This document shows, one piece after another, positions 8,984-17,545 of a DNA stretch of 64,000 bases (positions are counted from its first letter, which is position 1; every line of letters starts with the position of its first letter). The position numbers and the translations under genes were made by a program. This DNA is from Rhodospirillales bacterium. GTDB lineage: Bacteria; Pseudomonadota; Alphaproteobacteria; Micavibrionales; Micavibrionaceae. The DNA is taken from NCBI GenBank assembly GCA_020638155.1, contig JACKJB010000001.1, forward strand, positions 1,178,001 to 1,242,000, given 5' to 3'. A model generated the notes under the pieces. It saw nothing but the letters and a program-made list of their open reading frames with translations. It had not been told where the DNA came from and searched no databases.

Positions 8984-10867
8984 TTATTTATTGACGTCAA
9001 CGACTCTGGCGAGGGCTTCAAGGGTGGTTACCCCTTCAAGTATCTTTAGAATGCCATCATCCTTCATACTTTTGAAGCCTTTTTGTACAGCCGTCGTCTT
9101 TAAATCTGCTTTTGACCCCCCGTTGGCGATCACTTCATCAAGCTCTTCATCGAAGCTCAGAATTTCCACCACAGCCGTCCGGCCTTTGTAGCCCTGCCCT
9201 GCGCAGGACTGGCAGCCGCCCTGACGCGCCTTATGAATCTCCGGTGGGTCATTGGCATCAACGCCTAAAATCTTGCACTCCTCCGCATCCGGGCGATACG
9301 GTACACGGCAATCCGGACAGACCCGGCGCACGAGACGCTGCGCGAATACAGCAATAATCGCCCCGGCAATCATGCCCGGCTTCAGGTTCAGGTCAAGAAG
9401 ACGCGGGATCGCACCGAAAGAATCGTTCGTATGCAGGGTCGTATAAACCTGGTGCCCTGTCATCGCAGCTTTCAGGGCCATGTTCGCAGTTTCCCCATCA
9501 CGGATTTCACCGATAAAGATAATGTCGGGATCCTGCCGCAAAAGCGCTTTAATTCCGTCTGCGAATTCAAGCACCCCTTCACGGACATGCGTCTGGCGAA
9601 TCATCGGCAAGGTATACTCCACGGGGTCTTCGAGAGTCTGGATATTGACCTCGACGTCATTAATCTCGTTAATCATGGAATAGAGCGAGGTCGTTTTACC
9701 GCTACCGGTCGGGCCGGTCACGATGATGATCCCTTCCGGGCGGCTCTGTGCTTTACGAATCAAACCCAGATTATGCTCGCTAAAGCCGAGTTTTTCCATC
9801 GGCATAATACTCTGGCTCTGGTCCAGAACACGCAGGACGATATTTTCGCCGTTGACCGTTGGTAGCGACGACACCCGGAAATCAGCCATACGGCCCCCGA
9901 CATTCATATGAAAGCGGCCATCCTGCGGCGTTAGCTTATCGGCGATATTCATATTAGAAATAATTTTCAGGCGCTGCGAAATGGCGCTCCAGTGCTGCTT
10001 GTGCAGGGTCTGTGCCGTGAACAACACACCGTCCTTACGATACCGCAGACGAACAAAATTTTCTTCCGGCTCAAAGTGAAGGTCGGATGCACCAAGCTTA
10101 ACAGCATCAAAGACCAATGCGTTGACAAGGCGGACAATCGGGTGCGTGTAAGCCTGATCCTCACTCAGCATCGACAGGTCGGTCGCCGTTTCCGCCGCGC
10201 CCTCTTCCAGCTCTTTCAGGATGGCCGTAATCGAACTTGCGTAACCGTAAGCCGCATCAATCGCCTCGGACAGGATAGACGGGGTGGTCACAATCGGCCG
10301 GATCGTTACATTTTTCGGCAGGTAACGACGCAGCGTATCCATCGCAACAACGTCATAAGGATCTGACATCGCGACAACAGCTTCGTATTCATCAATCGAC
10401 ACCGGCATGATCTGGTGTTTTACAGCAACGTGCTTCTCAATCAGGTTCAGCGCTTCGCCGTCAAGAATGGTGTGTTTCGGATCAAAAACATCAAAGCCAG
10501 AGCTTTCAGCCAGGAATTTGGTCAGGGTTTCTTCATCGATAAACCCAAGATCAACGAGAACTTCCCCCAGAAGCTTCCCGGTCACCTTTTTTTCCTGCAG
10601 GGCGACGTTCAACTGGTCTTCGTTGATAACCCCCTGCGACACAAGACGATCTCCGATTCTGCCGGAACCGTCGCCTTTGCGCTCTTTCAGGTCACCGGTT
10701 TTGGTTTTAACAAGATCGCGGGACTGTCCACCCTGCTGTCCGGCCAAAACCTCATCTTCTTCATCGACCAGTGTGCCGCCATCCTGCTCGTCCAGCATAA
10801 ACGCATCCGGCGTATCGCCGTGCATCGACATATTTCCTGGCCCGTTATTGTTACTATCCTGATTCAT
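8984..10867 (-). CDS. Pilus assembly ATPase, GspE/PilB/MshE family, with MshEN domain
   Basis: The hexameric ATPase that drives pilus extension. The 627-residue protein begins with about 65 disordered residues, then an MshEN-type domain (about 70-125: RIGDRLVSQGVINEDQL and GEVLVDLGFIDEETL), which in characterised relatives binds cyclic di-GMP. The T2SSE core follows: Walker A GPTGSGKTT (385-393), Asp boxes, Walker B DIIFIGEIRD (about 448), His box TGHQVYTTLHT (about 470-480) and a zinc-binding CPDC...CQSC module near 525-560. It is the first gene of the leftward pilus operon. Confidence 0.93.
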   Translation of the reverse strand: MNQDSNNNGPGNMSMHGDTPDAFMLDEQDGGTLVDEEDEVLAGQQGGQSRDLVKTKTGDLKERKGDGSGRIGDRLVSQGVINEDQLNVALQEKKVTGKLLGEVLVDLGFIDEETLTKFLAESSGFDVFDPKHTILDGEALNLIEKHVAVKHQIMPVSIDEYEAVVAMSDPYDVVAMDTLRRYLPKNVTIRPIVTTPSILSEAIDAAYGYASSITAILKELEEGAAETATDLSMLSEDQAYTHPIVRLVNALVFDAVKLGASDLHFEPEENFVRLRYRKDGVLFTAQTLHKQHWSAISQRLKIISNMNIADKLTPQDGRFHMNVGGRMADFRVSSLPTVNGENIVLRVLDQSQSIMPMEKLGFSEHNLGLIRKAQSRPEGIIIVTGPTGSGKTTSLYSMINEINDVEVNIQTLEDPVEYTLPMIRQTHVREGVLEFADGIKALLRQDPDIIFIGEIRDGETANMALKAAMTGHQVYTTLHTNDSFGAIPRLLDLNLKPGMIAGAIIAVFAQRLVRRVCPDCRVPYRPDAEECKILGVDANDPPEIHKARQGGCQSCAGQGYKGRTAVVEILSFDEELDEVIANGGSKADLKTTAVQKGFKSMKDDGILKILEGVTTLEALARVVDVNK

Positions 10868-11133
10868 GACCTGACTCTGTTACCCCTGACATCATGCTCT
10901 ACAGTATCTGCTAATATAATAAATACCGGAAAAACCTAAACAAATGAATAATTTATTATGAAAAACTAAGACGCTTACCCCTCTTTACCCGCCCTCATTC
11001 TGCTGAAATTTTGTTAATAAAAGATTGATCCGGCGCACAAAGCCCTAACAACGCGATTTAACCTGTTATTTTAGCTCCATATAATGTATCTGGGGTACAT
11101 TATACCAGAATCAAGACCTGAACCGTAAGACCA
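10868..11133. promoter_or_regulatory. Divergent intergenic region between pilus operon and MBOAT gene
   Basis: These 266 bases separate the leftward pilus operon from the rightward O-acyltransferase gene, so both promoters should lie here. The stretch is AT-rich, especially 10910-11030. I do not see boxes clear enough to assign a sigma factor and found no small ORF with a ribosome binding site. Confidence 0.4.
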
Positions 11134-12600
11134 ATGCTGTTTCATTCTGCTGCATTTCTGTTTTTCTTCCTGCCGGCAACGCTGGCGATGTTCCTGCTGC
11201 TGAAGCGGTTCGGTTACGGGCGGGCGTCTATGGCGTTTATCGGGCTGGCCTCGCTGTTCTTTTACGGCTGGTGGGACCCGCGTTACCTGCTCCTCCTGCT
11301 CGGGTCGATCGCTTTTAACTTCATGATCGGCCAGCGTCTGACCCGGAAAGGCGCGCACAAGCCGCTGCTGATCCTCGGGATTGCCGGGAACCTTGCCTGT
11401 CTGGGCTGGTTTAAATACTGCAATTTCTTTATCGAAACGGCGAATGTCTTCCTGCCGGGCGATATCGGGCTGCAGAGCATTATCCTGCCGCTCGGGATTT
11501 CCTTCTTTACCTTCCAGCAAATCGCCTATCTGGTCGACGCCCATAAAGGCGAAGCGGACGAGCATGATTTTATCGAATATCTTGTCTTTGTGACGTTCTT
11601 CCCGCAATTGATCGCCGGACCGATCGTGCATCACAAGCATATGATGCCGCAATTCCACGACCATCCCGTGCGCGATTATGACTGGACGCGCGCGGCGATG
11701 GGGCTGACTTTATTTACAATCGGGCTTTTTAAGAAAGTCGTGCTGGCCGATGAATATGCGTCGTACGGCACACCCGTCTTTGCCGCCGTGCAGGGCGGCG
11801 CGGAAATGTCGTTCCTTGAAGCCTGGGGCGGCGGGCTGGCTTACACGTTACAGCTCTATTTTGATTTTTCCGGCTATTCGGATATGGCCATCGGGCTGGG
11901 CTTAATGTTCGGTATCCGGCTGCCGATGAACTTTAATTCCCCGTACAAGGCGCGCAGCATTATCGAGTTCTGGCAGCGCTGGCATATCACCCTGACCAAA
12001 TTCCTGCGCGATTACCTCTATATCCCGCTCGGCGGTAACCGTAAGGGAGAAACGAGGCGTCATATAAATATTGTCATCACCATGCTGCTTGGCGGACTGT
12101 GGCACGGTGCGGGATGGACCTTTGTCATCTGGGGCGGGCTGCACGGACTCTTTATCGTCATTAATCATATATGGCACACGACGCTGCCTAACTTTTTCAA
12201 AGGGGTCATCGGTACGGCGGTCAGCTGGAGCATTACGATGCTGGCCTTTATCGTTTCCCTGACGATCTTTCGTGCCGAAAGCCTGGTCCCGGCAGGCGAA
12301 ATGGTCGCCGGAATGATGGGCCTGAACGGTTATGCCGGGCCGCGCGAGGGGGAGCGGATCGGATCACTTCTGTCGGCGGATATTTTCCCGCTGGCGCTGC
12401 TGGGGTTCTTTATCGTTCTGGCCCTGCCAAACAGTATGCAGATGATCGAAGCCGCCGAAGGCAAAAGCGAGGCTAAATGGTACTCATGGGCGCTGAATAA
12501 AAAATGGCTGGGCTTTACAATTATCACCCTGACCGTGACGCTGTATTTCATCATTTATAAAATGAACCGGGTCAACGAGTTCATTTACTTCCAGTTTTAG
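11134..12600 (+). CDS. MBOAT-family membrane O-acyltransferase (AlgI/DltB-like)
   Basis: A 488-residue polytopic membrane protein of the MBOAT family. It shows the conserved LPLGISFFTFQQIAYLVD segment, FPQLIAGPIVH, the SGYSDMAIGLGLMFG block, FNSPYKARSIIEFWQRWHIT and the active-site histidine in LLGGLWHGAGWTFVIWGGLHG. Such proteins move acyl groups, usually acetyl, across the inner membrane to extracytoplasmic polymers. The downstream SGNH-type gene is the typical partner that completes transfer. The polymer modified here cannot be read from the sequence. Its stop TAG is formed at the junction with the MITE-like element that follows. Confidence 0.92.
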   Translation: MLFHSAAFLFFFLPATLAMFLLLKRFGYGRASMAFIGLASLFFYGWWDPRYLLLLLGSIAFNFMIGQRLTRKGAHKPLLILGIAGNLACLGWFKYCNFFIETANVFLPGDIGLQSIILPLGISFFTFQQIAYLVDAHKGEADEHDFIEYLVFVTFFPQLIAGPIVHHKHMMPQFHDHPVRDYDWTRAAMGLTLFTIGLFKKVVLADEYASYGTPVFAAVQGGAEMSFLEAWGGGLAYTLQLYFDFSGYSDMAIGLGLMFGIRLPMNFNSPYKARSIIEFWQRWHITLTKFLRDYLYIPLGGNRKGETRRHINIVITMLLGGLWHGAGWTFVIWGGLHGLFIVINHIWHTTLPNFFKGVIGTAVSWSITMLAFIVSLTIFRAESLVPAGEMVAGMMGLNGYAGPREGERIGSLLSADIFPLALLGFFIVLALPNSMQMIEAAEGKSEAKWYSWALNKKWLGFTIITLTVTLYFIIYKMNRVNEFIYFQF

Positions 12601-12870
12601 GGGCCGTACCTACAAATTTTGTAAATTCTGCGCTGGAAAATTTTTGATGAATGTTCGTGAGAAACGCGCAGAGCATAGCCGTAGCTACGTTCAAGCGTTT
12701 TGAGCGAACAGGCACAAAAATTTTACGCGCCCGGAGGGTTGATCGTGAAAGATGAATCTACAGCTTCAAACAAGCTCACCGTAGCTATGGCTATGCTTTC
12801 GCTTGTTTTCATTGTATCTTCATCTTTCACGATCAACAGAACTTTACAAAATTTGCAGGTACGGCCCCTA
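12598..12870. mobile_element. MITE-like element with 28-bp terminal inverted repeats and TA target duplication
   Basis: The two ends, from 12598 inward and from 12870 inward on the other strand, share 28 bases with one mismatch (TAGGGGCCGTACCT, then A or G, then CAAATTTTGTAAA). TA flanks both ends, as expected for IS630/Tc1-mariner type elements. Inside are further inverted repeats: GTTGATCGTGAAAGATGA with its complement, and AGCATAGCCGTAGCTACG with CGTAGCTATGGCTATGCT. RNA from it could fold into a long hairpin. There is no transposase gene. Removing the element and one TA rejoins the MBOAT stop (TTTTAA) to the GGAG in front of the next gene. Confidence 0.82.
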
Positions 12871-12883
12871 AGGAGCAGGACCA

Positions 12884-13969
12884 ATAGAACCGAAACGGTA
12901 TTTTACACTGACGATCCTTTTCACGATGCTGCTGTTCTGCACCCCGGCGGCGATCGTGCTGGTGTTCGATCCGTTCTTTGTCTACCACAAGCCGCTGTTT
13001 ATCAAAGACCTGGGGTTTGACGGCACCGACCGATACCAGAATGCCGGGCTGATTAATTCGTGGCTGGCCGATCCGGACGAACCTTTCGATACCGTGATTA
13101 TCGGCACCTCGATGACGCAGAACTTCCCGGTCACCGCGATCCGGAACGAAGACGGTATCCATGCCCTGAAACTGACCCTTGCCGGGGGCACCGCCAAAGA
13201 GCAATCCTCCGTGCTTCACCAGGCGTTAAAAACCGGGCGCGTGAAGACCGTCATCTGGGAAGTCTATTCCAGTTTCGGCGGGGACGATCCGGATGTGATG
13301 CATGACCAGTCTCCCCTGCCCTTGTTTATTTATAACGACTCGCTGCTGGATGACTGGCGCTATGTTTTTAACAACGATGTCGTCGAAGAAGCCCTGAAAG
13401 CCGCGATCGGTAAGAAGAAAAAGCGCAAACCGCTGGAGCAGCTTTACCTCTGGAAAAACGAGGAACAGTTCCAGCGCTTTAATTCACCGGAAAATGTCCG
13501 CGCCATGAAAGATGCCGTGCGTGAAAGCAAGCAAAACGGCCATATCCCCCTGACGATGAGCCCGCCACAGGACCATTACGATTTCCCCAGCGTCGAACAG
13601 AACCTGATGCCGCTGCTGGAGGACTACCCGGATGTTGCGTTTACGATCTATTACCCGCCGATTTCCTATTACGCCTATGCCGCGGGCGGGAACGATCTGT
13701 TCTGGCAGCGTATGAAGCTGCAGGAATATGTGCTGGACCACACCGCGGATATGGACAATGTGACGATCTACGCTTTTGACCTCGGCGAAGATTTTGGCGA
13801 AAACCTTGCCAACTTCATGGACCCCAGCCATTACAGTCCCGTCATTAACGAGCGCATCGCGCAATCTATCGTCACCGGGGAGAGCCGTTTCCTGTACCGT
13901 AACCCGGACGCCTACAGCCGGACGCTGGCAAAACGAATCAACCTGTTTGCCAAAAGTTTCGCAAAATAA
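12884..13969 (+). CDS. SGNH-hydrolase-like (AlgJ/DHHW-type) acyltransfer partner, apparent ATA start
   Basis: A single-pass, periplasm-facing protein likely to work with the MBOAT protein in O-acetylation. The N-terminus carries one transmembrane helix (LTILFTMLLFCTPAAIVLVF). The catalytic-type serine is in VIIGTSMTQNF and the Asp/His pair in FMDPSHYSPVIN, as in SGNH proteins. ATG 12926 lies inside the helix and has no Shine-Dalgarno. The ATA at 12884 is eight bases after AGGAG and gives IEPKRYF before the helix, a normal positive-inside start and a 361-residue protein. CTG 12908 is a weaker alternative. Confidence 0.78.
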   Translation: MEPKRYFTLTILFTMLLFCTPAAIVLVFDPFFVYHKPLFIKDLGFDGTDRYQNAGLINSWLADPDEPFDTVIIGTSMTQNFPVTAIRNEDGIHALKLTLAGGTAKEQSSVLHQALKTGRVKTVIWEVYSSFGGDDPDVMHDQSPLPLFIYNDSLLDDWRYVFNNDVVEEALKAAIGKKKKRKPLEQLYLWKNEEQFQRFNSPENVRAMKDAVRESKQNGHIPLTMSPPQDHYDFPSVEQNLMPLLEDYPDVAFTIYYPPISYYAYAAGGNDLFWQRMKLQEYVLDHTADMDNVTIYAFDLGEDFGENLANFMDPSHYSPVINERIAQSIVTGESRFLYRNPDAYSRTLAKRINLFAKSFAK

Positions 13970-14007
13970 ACTAACAACCCCTGGTTGCCGTTTGATATAA
14001 TAGAAAC

Positions 14008-15273
14008 ATGTCATCGGCACATCAAAACCAGTCCTCCAAAAAACAAGAGTTTCAGCCCCTTCTGACGGGAAAACTGGAAACCACGAAGGCGCGCCTGACG
14101 GAAGAGTTTGGCGACCGGCTCGCCGACAATCTGCATCAGATTGATATCGGCGCATACAATGGTAACGCCGTTTTGCCCGCCCCCATGCAGCAGCATATCC
14201 GGGACACGCTTGACGATTACATGAAAGAGGGCGAAGACTATTACTTCCAGGCGGCAGAAAAGCAGTTCACGCTGTTCTTCTCCAAAGCGGGCAAAGCCAT
14301 TGCCGAAATGAAGATTGAGCTGATTCGGAACGAGCTGGAACGGGTCCTGCAGAACACCGCCCCCCAGACCAATACCCCTGCTGCAAAAAGCGAAGACGCC
14401 CCAGAGCATAGCGCATCGACACTGCCGTCCGTCGTCAGCCTGTCCAAACACGGCCTGCTGTCGGAAGCTCCCGATGAAGAAGAGCTTCAGGACTGGACTT
14501 CCCGTACCATGGCCCGGATGAGCAGCGCCGATGGACGGCTCGACTTTTTCGCCGATGTCGAGCGACTGTCCCGCCGCGCGGCGGTCCGCTATCACCCGCT
14601 TTGGTATACCAAGAATAAAATCATGTCAGGTTATGTGATCCAGAAAACAGCCGATCTGTCTGAAAATCCGTATGACGACCGGCGGGGCCATACGGATCTT
14701 GCCATACTCGGCGCGGCCGGACGGCAACTCGTTGAGATGGAGGCGCAAGGCAAACACGCATTGCTCGTCATCCCGGTTCACATCGATACGCTTTGTAACC
14801 ATCGCTTCCATAATTTATATGAAATGTTTTTCCAGACGCTGGGCTCTACCCTGCAGCGTTTTATCGTCCTGCAGCTTATCGGCATAAAAGAACGTAAACT
14901 GAAAGCACCGGAGTGGCTCGCTGTTAAAATGTTCGCCCAGCGCTGCCGTTCCATGATTATTGATACCGGCCTTTCCAAAATCGTGCCGGCCGAATTCACG
15001 CATGTAAAATTCAGCGTTTTCGGGTTTAACCTGAAGCTCCTGCCTCAGCCTGAGGACCAGGTTTTCGTCCATATCGACAAGTACGCCTCTTACTACCAGA
15101 AAGCCGGCAAGGATACATACCTGTTCGGCGTGAACAGCCGCAGTCTTCTTACCGCGGCCCTGGGTGCCGGATTTACCTATATTGCCGGAGAAGCGGTTGC
15201 CGCCCCTGTCAGGGAACCGGAGCACGCTTCGTTTCTCAAATATGAGGATTTGTACAAAGGGATCCTGCAGTAA
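14008..15273 (+). CDS. Unknown protein, 421 residues
   Basis: I do not recognise this family. No signal peptide or membrane helix is visible. Residues 1-130 look helical and charged, followed by a Pro/Ala/Ser-rich hinge (about 125-150). A mixed domain contains FFADVERLSRRAAVRYHPLWY, then a repeated pattern of HALLVIPVHIDTL and RFIVLQLIGI, and near the end FSVFGFNLKLLPQPEDQVFVH. The C-terminal half alternates beta-like and helical stretches, as in EAL-like or receiver-like folds, but no catalytic motif stands out. The neighbouring gene on the other strand is a CheY-like receiver, so a signalling role is possible. Confidence 0.7.
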   Translation: MSSAHQNQSSKKQEFQPLLTGKLETTKARLTEEFGDRLADNLHQIDIGAYNGNAVLPAPMQQHIRDTLDDYMKEGEDYYFQAAEKQFTLFFSKAGKAIAEMKIELIRNELERVLQNTAPQTNTPAAKSEDAPEHSASTLPSVVSLSKHGLLSEAPDEEELQDWTSRTMARMSSADGRLDFFADVERLSRRAAVRYHPLWYTKNKIMSGYVIQKTADLSENPYDDRRGHTDLAILGAAGRQLVEMEAQGKHALLVIPVHIDTLCNHRFHNLYEMFFQTLGSTLQRFIVLQLIGIKERKLKAPEWLAVKMFAQRCRSMIIDTGLSKIVPAEFTHVKFSVFGFNLKLLPQPEDQVFVHIDKYASYYQKAGKDTYLFGVNSRSLLTAALGAGFTYIAGEAVAAPVREPEHASFLKYEDLYKGILQ

Positions 15274-15277
15274 AAAA

Positions 15278-15649
15278 TCAGGCGGCTTTCCGGCACAGAT
15301 TCCCGACTTTTTCTATCAGCTCCAGCGGATCGAACGGCTTTTTTATAACATCGTCCGCGCCGAATTTCTGCGCCGTTTCAAGGAAGTCGCCGATCGCCGC
15401 CCGGCCACCGCCCGAAATCGCGATAATCTTCAGGTCTTTCCACTGCTGGCGGCACTCAATGATGGTTTCCACGCCTTCTTTGAAGGGCATAATAATATCG
15501 GTCACCATGACGCCGATTTCTTCCGCCTGCAGAATTTCAATCGCTTTGACACCGTTGGATGCGGCCAGCACCTCATACCCTTCGGCGCAGAGGATATCTT
15601 CAATCGTCTGCCGAACCATTTCATCATCGTCAACGACCAGAATTTTCAT
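15278..15649 (-). CDS. Single-domain response regulator (CheY-like receiver)
   Basis: A stand-alone receiver domain of 123 residues with the acidic pocket DDD (7-9), phospho-acceptor D51 in VTDIIMP, the conserved S79 in IAISGGG and K104 in KKPFDP. With no output domain it must act through protein contact, like CheY or Spo0F-type phosphorelay carriers. It is convergent with the 421-residue unknown gene, four bases apart. No kinase is adjacent. Confidence 0.92.
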   Translation of the reverse strand: MKILVVDDDEMVRQTIEDILCAEGYEVLAASNGVKAIEILQAEEIGVMVTDIIMPFKEGVETIIECRQQWKDLKIIAISGGGRAAIGDFLETAQKFGADDVIKKPFDPLELIEKVGNLCRKAA

Positions 15650-15843
15650 GAAACTGCTCCTGTAAAATCCTTGTAGCTTATAGTTTAGCGTGGCTTATAC
15701 CGGACTGTAAATTTTAAGCGCAAATGATATACGGCAGCATATCGCTATCCGAAGCAGCGAGCAGTTATGGACTCATGCAAACCGGCTTGCGTCACCTCCA
15801 GATTTACAACAGTGCGGCTTTACCGGTACGCGCCTTGTCTGAC
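15650..15843. other. Intergenic gap without recognised feature
   Basis: The 194 bases between two leftward genes hold no ORF with a credible start and no hairpin with a T-run that I can see. The promoter of the response regulator presumably lies near 15650-15720. Confidence 0.4.
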
Positions 15844-17238
15844 TTAATCATGCCGTGACGAGAAAATACCCAGCCTTTTCCCTCTATAAGGAACGGACAT
15901 GAGCATTTTATAATCTTCGACTTCTTCCGGAATGCGGTAGCGGATAATCGCCCAGCCTTCGGGATGATTTTCAAACCATTCCCCAAGATGATTTCTTTCA
16001 AGGCTATCGACCGGCTTTTCGAGACGGGCCAGATAGGTCACTTCACCGTGATAGTTGCGAACAAATGCAAAGTCGTGATCCGGGTGTTCCTGGACGAATG
16101 CGGCGATCGGTGCCAGATCATAGGCTTTAAAGGCCGTTTGCGCGGCGATCATATGACCTGTAACAAACACAACCGTCATAACCAGCACGGTTTTCACCAG
16201 TACGCCCCGCTGCAGGTCTTTCAAAGAAAATGCGAGCAGCATCATGATCCCGGGTAATAACGGCACGAGGTAATGCGGCTGTTTTCCACCAATCAACGAA
16301 AAGGCGATAAAGGTCGGCACCAGCCAGCTCAGCAGAAATTTAAACCCGTTATGACCGGCGAGCATTTCTTTTTTCTGCCGTATCCCGCGCCAGAAAGCCG
16401 GCAGGAATATCCACGGCATCAGCATCACCGGAATTAGAGGCAGGTAGAAATAGACAGGCCGCGTATGCGCCTCGCCATAGGAACCGCTGACCCGGCCTGC
16501 GGTTTGTTCCCAGAGCAGCCAATAAGCGAAATCGCCGCTTGATGATTTTAATACCGGCACCAGCCAAACCATGATCGGGATGACCGAAACCAGTACAGCC
16601 CCGATGAATCCCATATACCAGCCCAGCCATGAACCGCTTCCCTTCGCCCAGTAAGGGCCGAGCAAGACCGGGAAAATGACGTACAAGTAAGCGACAGGCC
16701 CCTTGGTCAACACGCCCAGCCCCAGGAACAGCCCCATCAAAAGCACAGCGCCAATCCGTCTGTTCTGCGCGAAGCCATACAGGCACAGCAAAGCCGCCAG
16801 CACAAACACCGTCATTGTCAAATCAAACAAAATTAGCGTTGCATATAGCAGGAAAGGCAGGCTGCCAAGCATGACCAACATAACGCGATCCTGCCCTTCC
16901 GGCAGGATCCTGCCCGCAAGCGCGCGTGTGAGATACACACTTATCATTGCACTGAGGACGACGGGAATGGTCGCCGCCCACCGGCTCACCCCCAGCGCAC
17001 CCCATGCTCCGTTCATCAACCAGAACAGCAGCGGCGGTTTATGGTGATAAGGCTGAAAGTTAACCGTTAACGGCGCAAGCCAGTCATGACGCAAATACAT
17101 TTCCCATGCCACGGTGATGTAGCGCGTCTCATCAATCGGGATCAGCGGCCGGAAAACAACGGCTGTCATATATAAAAGCAAGAAGATCGCAGGAACGAAC
17201 AATGCCTGCTTCAGGGCTTCGCCTTTGGGAACGGTCAT
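15844..17238 (-). CDS. GT-C glycosyltransferase, GT39/ArnT-like
   Basis: A 464-residue polytopic protein with about ten hydrophobic segments. The first extracytoplasmic loop has the family's acidic site, IDETRYITVAWEM, followed by YHHKPPLLFWLMN, typical of PMT/ArnT (GT39/GT83) enzymes that take sugar from a lipid-phosphate donor and add it to lipid A or a surface glycan. The ATG overlaps the stop of the LABN gene (ATGA), so GT2, LABN and GT-C form a coupled trio. The sugar and acceptor are not determined. Confidence 0.87.
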   Translation of the reverse strand: MTVPKGEALKQALFVPAIFLLLYMTAVVFRPLIPIDETRYITVAWEMYLRHDWLAPLTVNFQPYHHKPPLLFWLMNGAWGALGVSRWAATIPVVLSAMISVYLTRALAGRILPEGQDRVMLVMLGSLPFLLYATLILFDLTMTVFVLAALLCLYGFAQNRRIGAVLLMGLFLGLGVLTKGPVAYLYVIFPVLLGPYWAKGSGSWLGWYMGFIGAVLVSVIPIMVWLVPVLKSSSGDFAYWLLWEQTAGRVSGSYGEAHTRPVYFYLPLIPVMLMPWIFLPAFWRGIRQKKEMLAGHNGFKFLLSWLVPTFIAFSLIGGKQPHYLVPLLPGIMMLLAFSLKDLQRGVLVKTVLVMTVVFVTGHMIAAQTAFKAYDLAPIAAFVQEHPDHDFAFVRNYHGEVTYLARLEKPVDSLERNHLGEWFENHPEGWAIIRYRIPEEVEDYKMLMSVPYRGKRLGIFSSRHD

Positions 17239-17543
17239 GAAGCCACTTGCCCTTCCGCAGCCTCATGCTGTTTTTGTTTTTCCTTTTTCAGAAAATAAAG
17301 ATTGCGGGAATAGATCAGTACGCCCGTCGTCTGGCCGATGATGAACACCGGATCCTGACGCCAGACCGCATAAGCAAACAAGGTCACGCCGCCCGCAAGA
17401 CTGAAATACCAGAACGCATTGGGTATAACGCTGCGCCCCTCTTTTTCAGAGGCAAGCCATTGCACAAAGAAGCGCATAAAGAAAAGCCCCTGCCCCACAA
17501 AACCAATAATCAGCCACATAACATTCATATCCAGATCAGGCAT
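17235..17543 (-). CDS. Lipid-A-disaccharide synthase N-terminal (LABN) domain membrane protein
   Basis: A 102-residue protein with three to four membrane segments and the LABN pattern GFVGQGLFFMRFFVQWLASE...SVIPNAFWYFSLAGG. Despite the family name these proteins are small SWEET/SMR-like membrane proteins, often encoded beside a dolichyl-phosphate-mannose-synthase-like GT2 and a GT39 enzyme. That is the context here. A role in moving or presenting the lipid-linked sugar is plausible but unproven. Confidence 0.88.
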   Translation of the reverse strand: MPDLDMNVMWLIIGFVGQGLFFMRFFVQWLASEKEGRSVIPNAFWYFSLAGGVTLFAYAVWRQDPVFIIGQTTGVLIYSRNLYFLKKEKQKQHEAAEGQVAS

Positions 17544-17545
17544 AT

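Noticed and set aside
11071..11664. Minus-strand frame of 197 codons
   Set aside because: Antisense to the MBOAT gene start, with no ribosome site and low-complexity charged translation.
12700..13020. Plus-strand frame of 106 codons
   Set aside because: It reads through the MITE and then the SGNH gene in the wrong frame; the hydrophobic stretch comes from the element.
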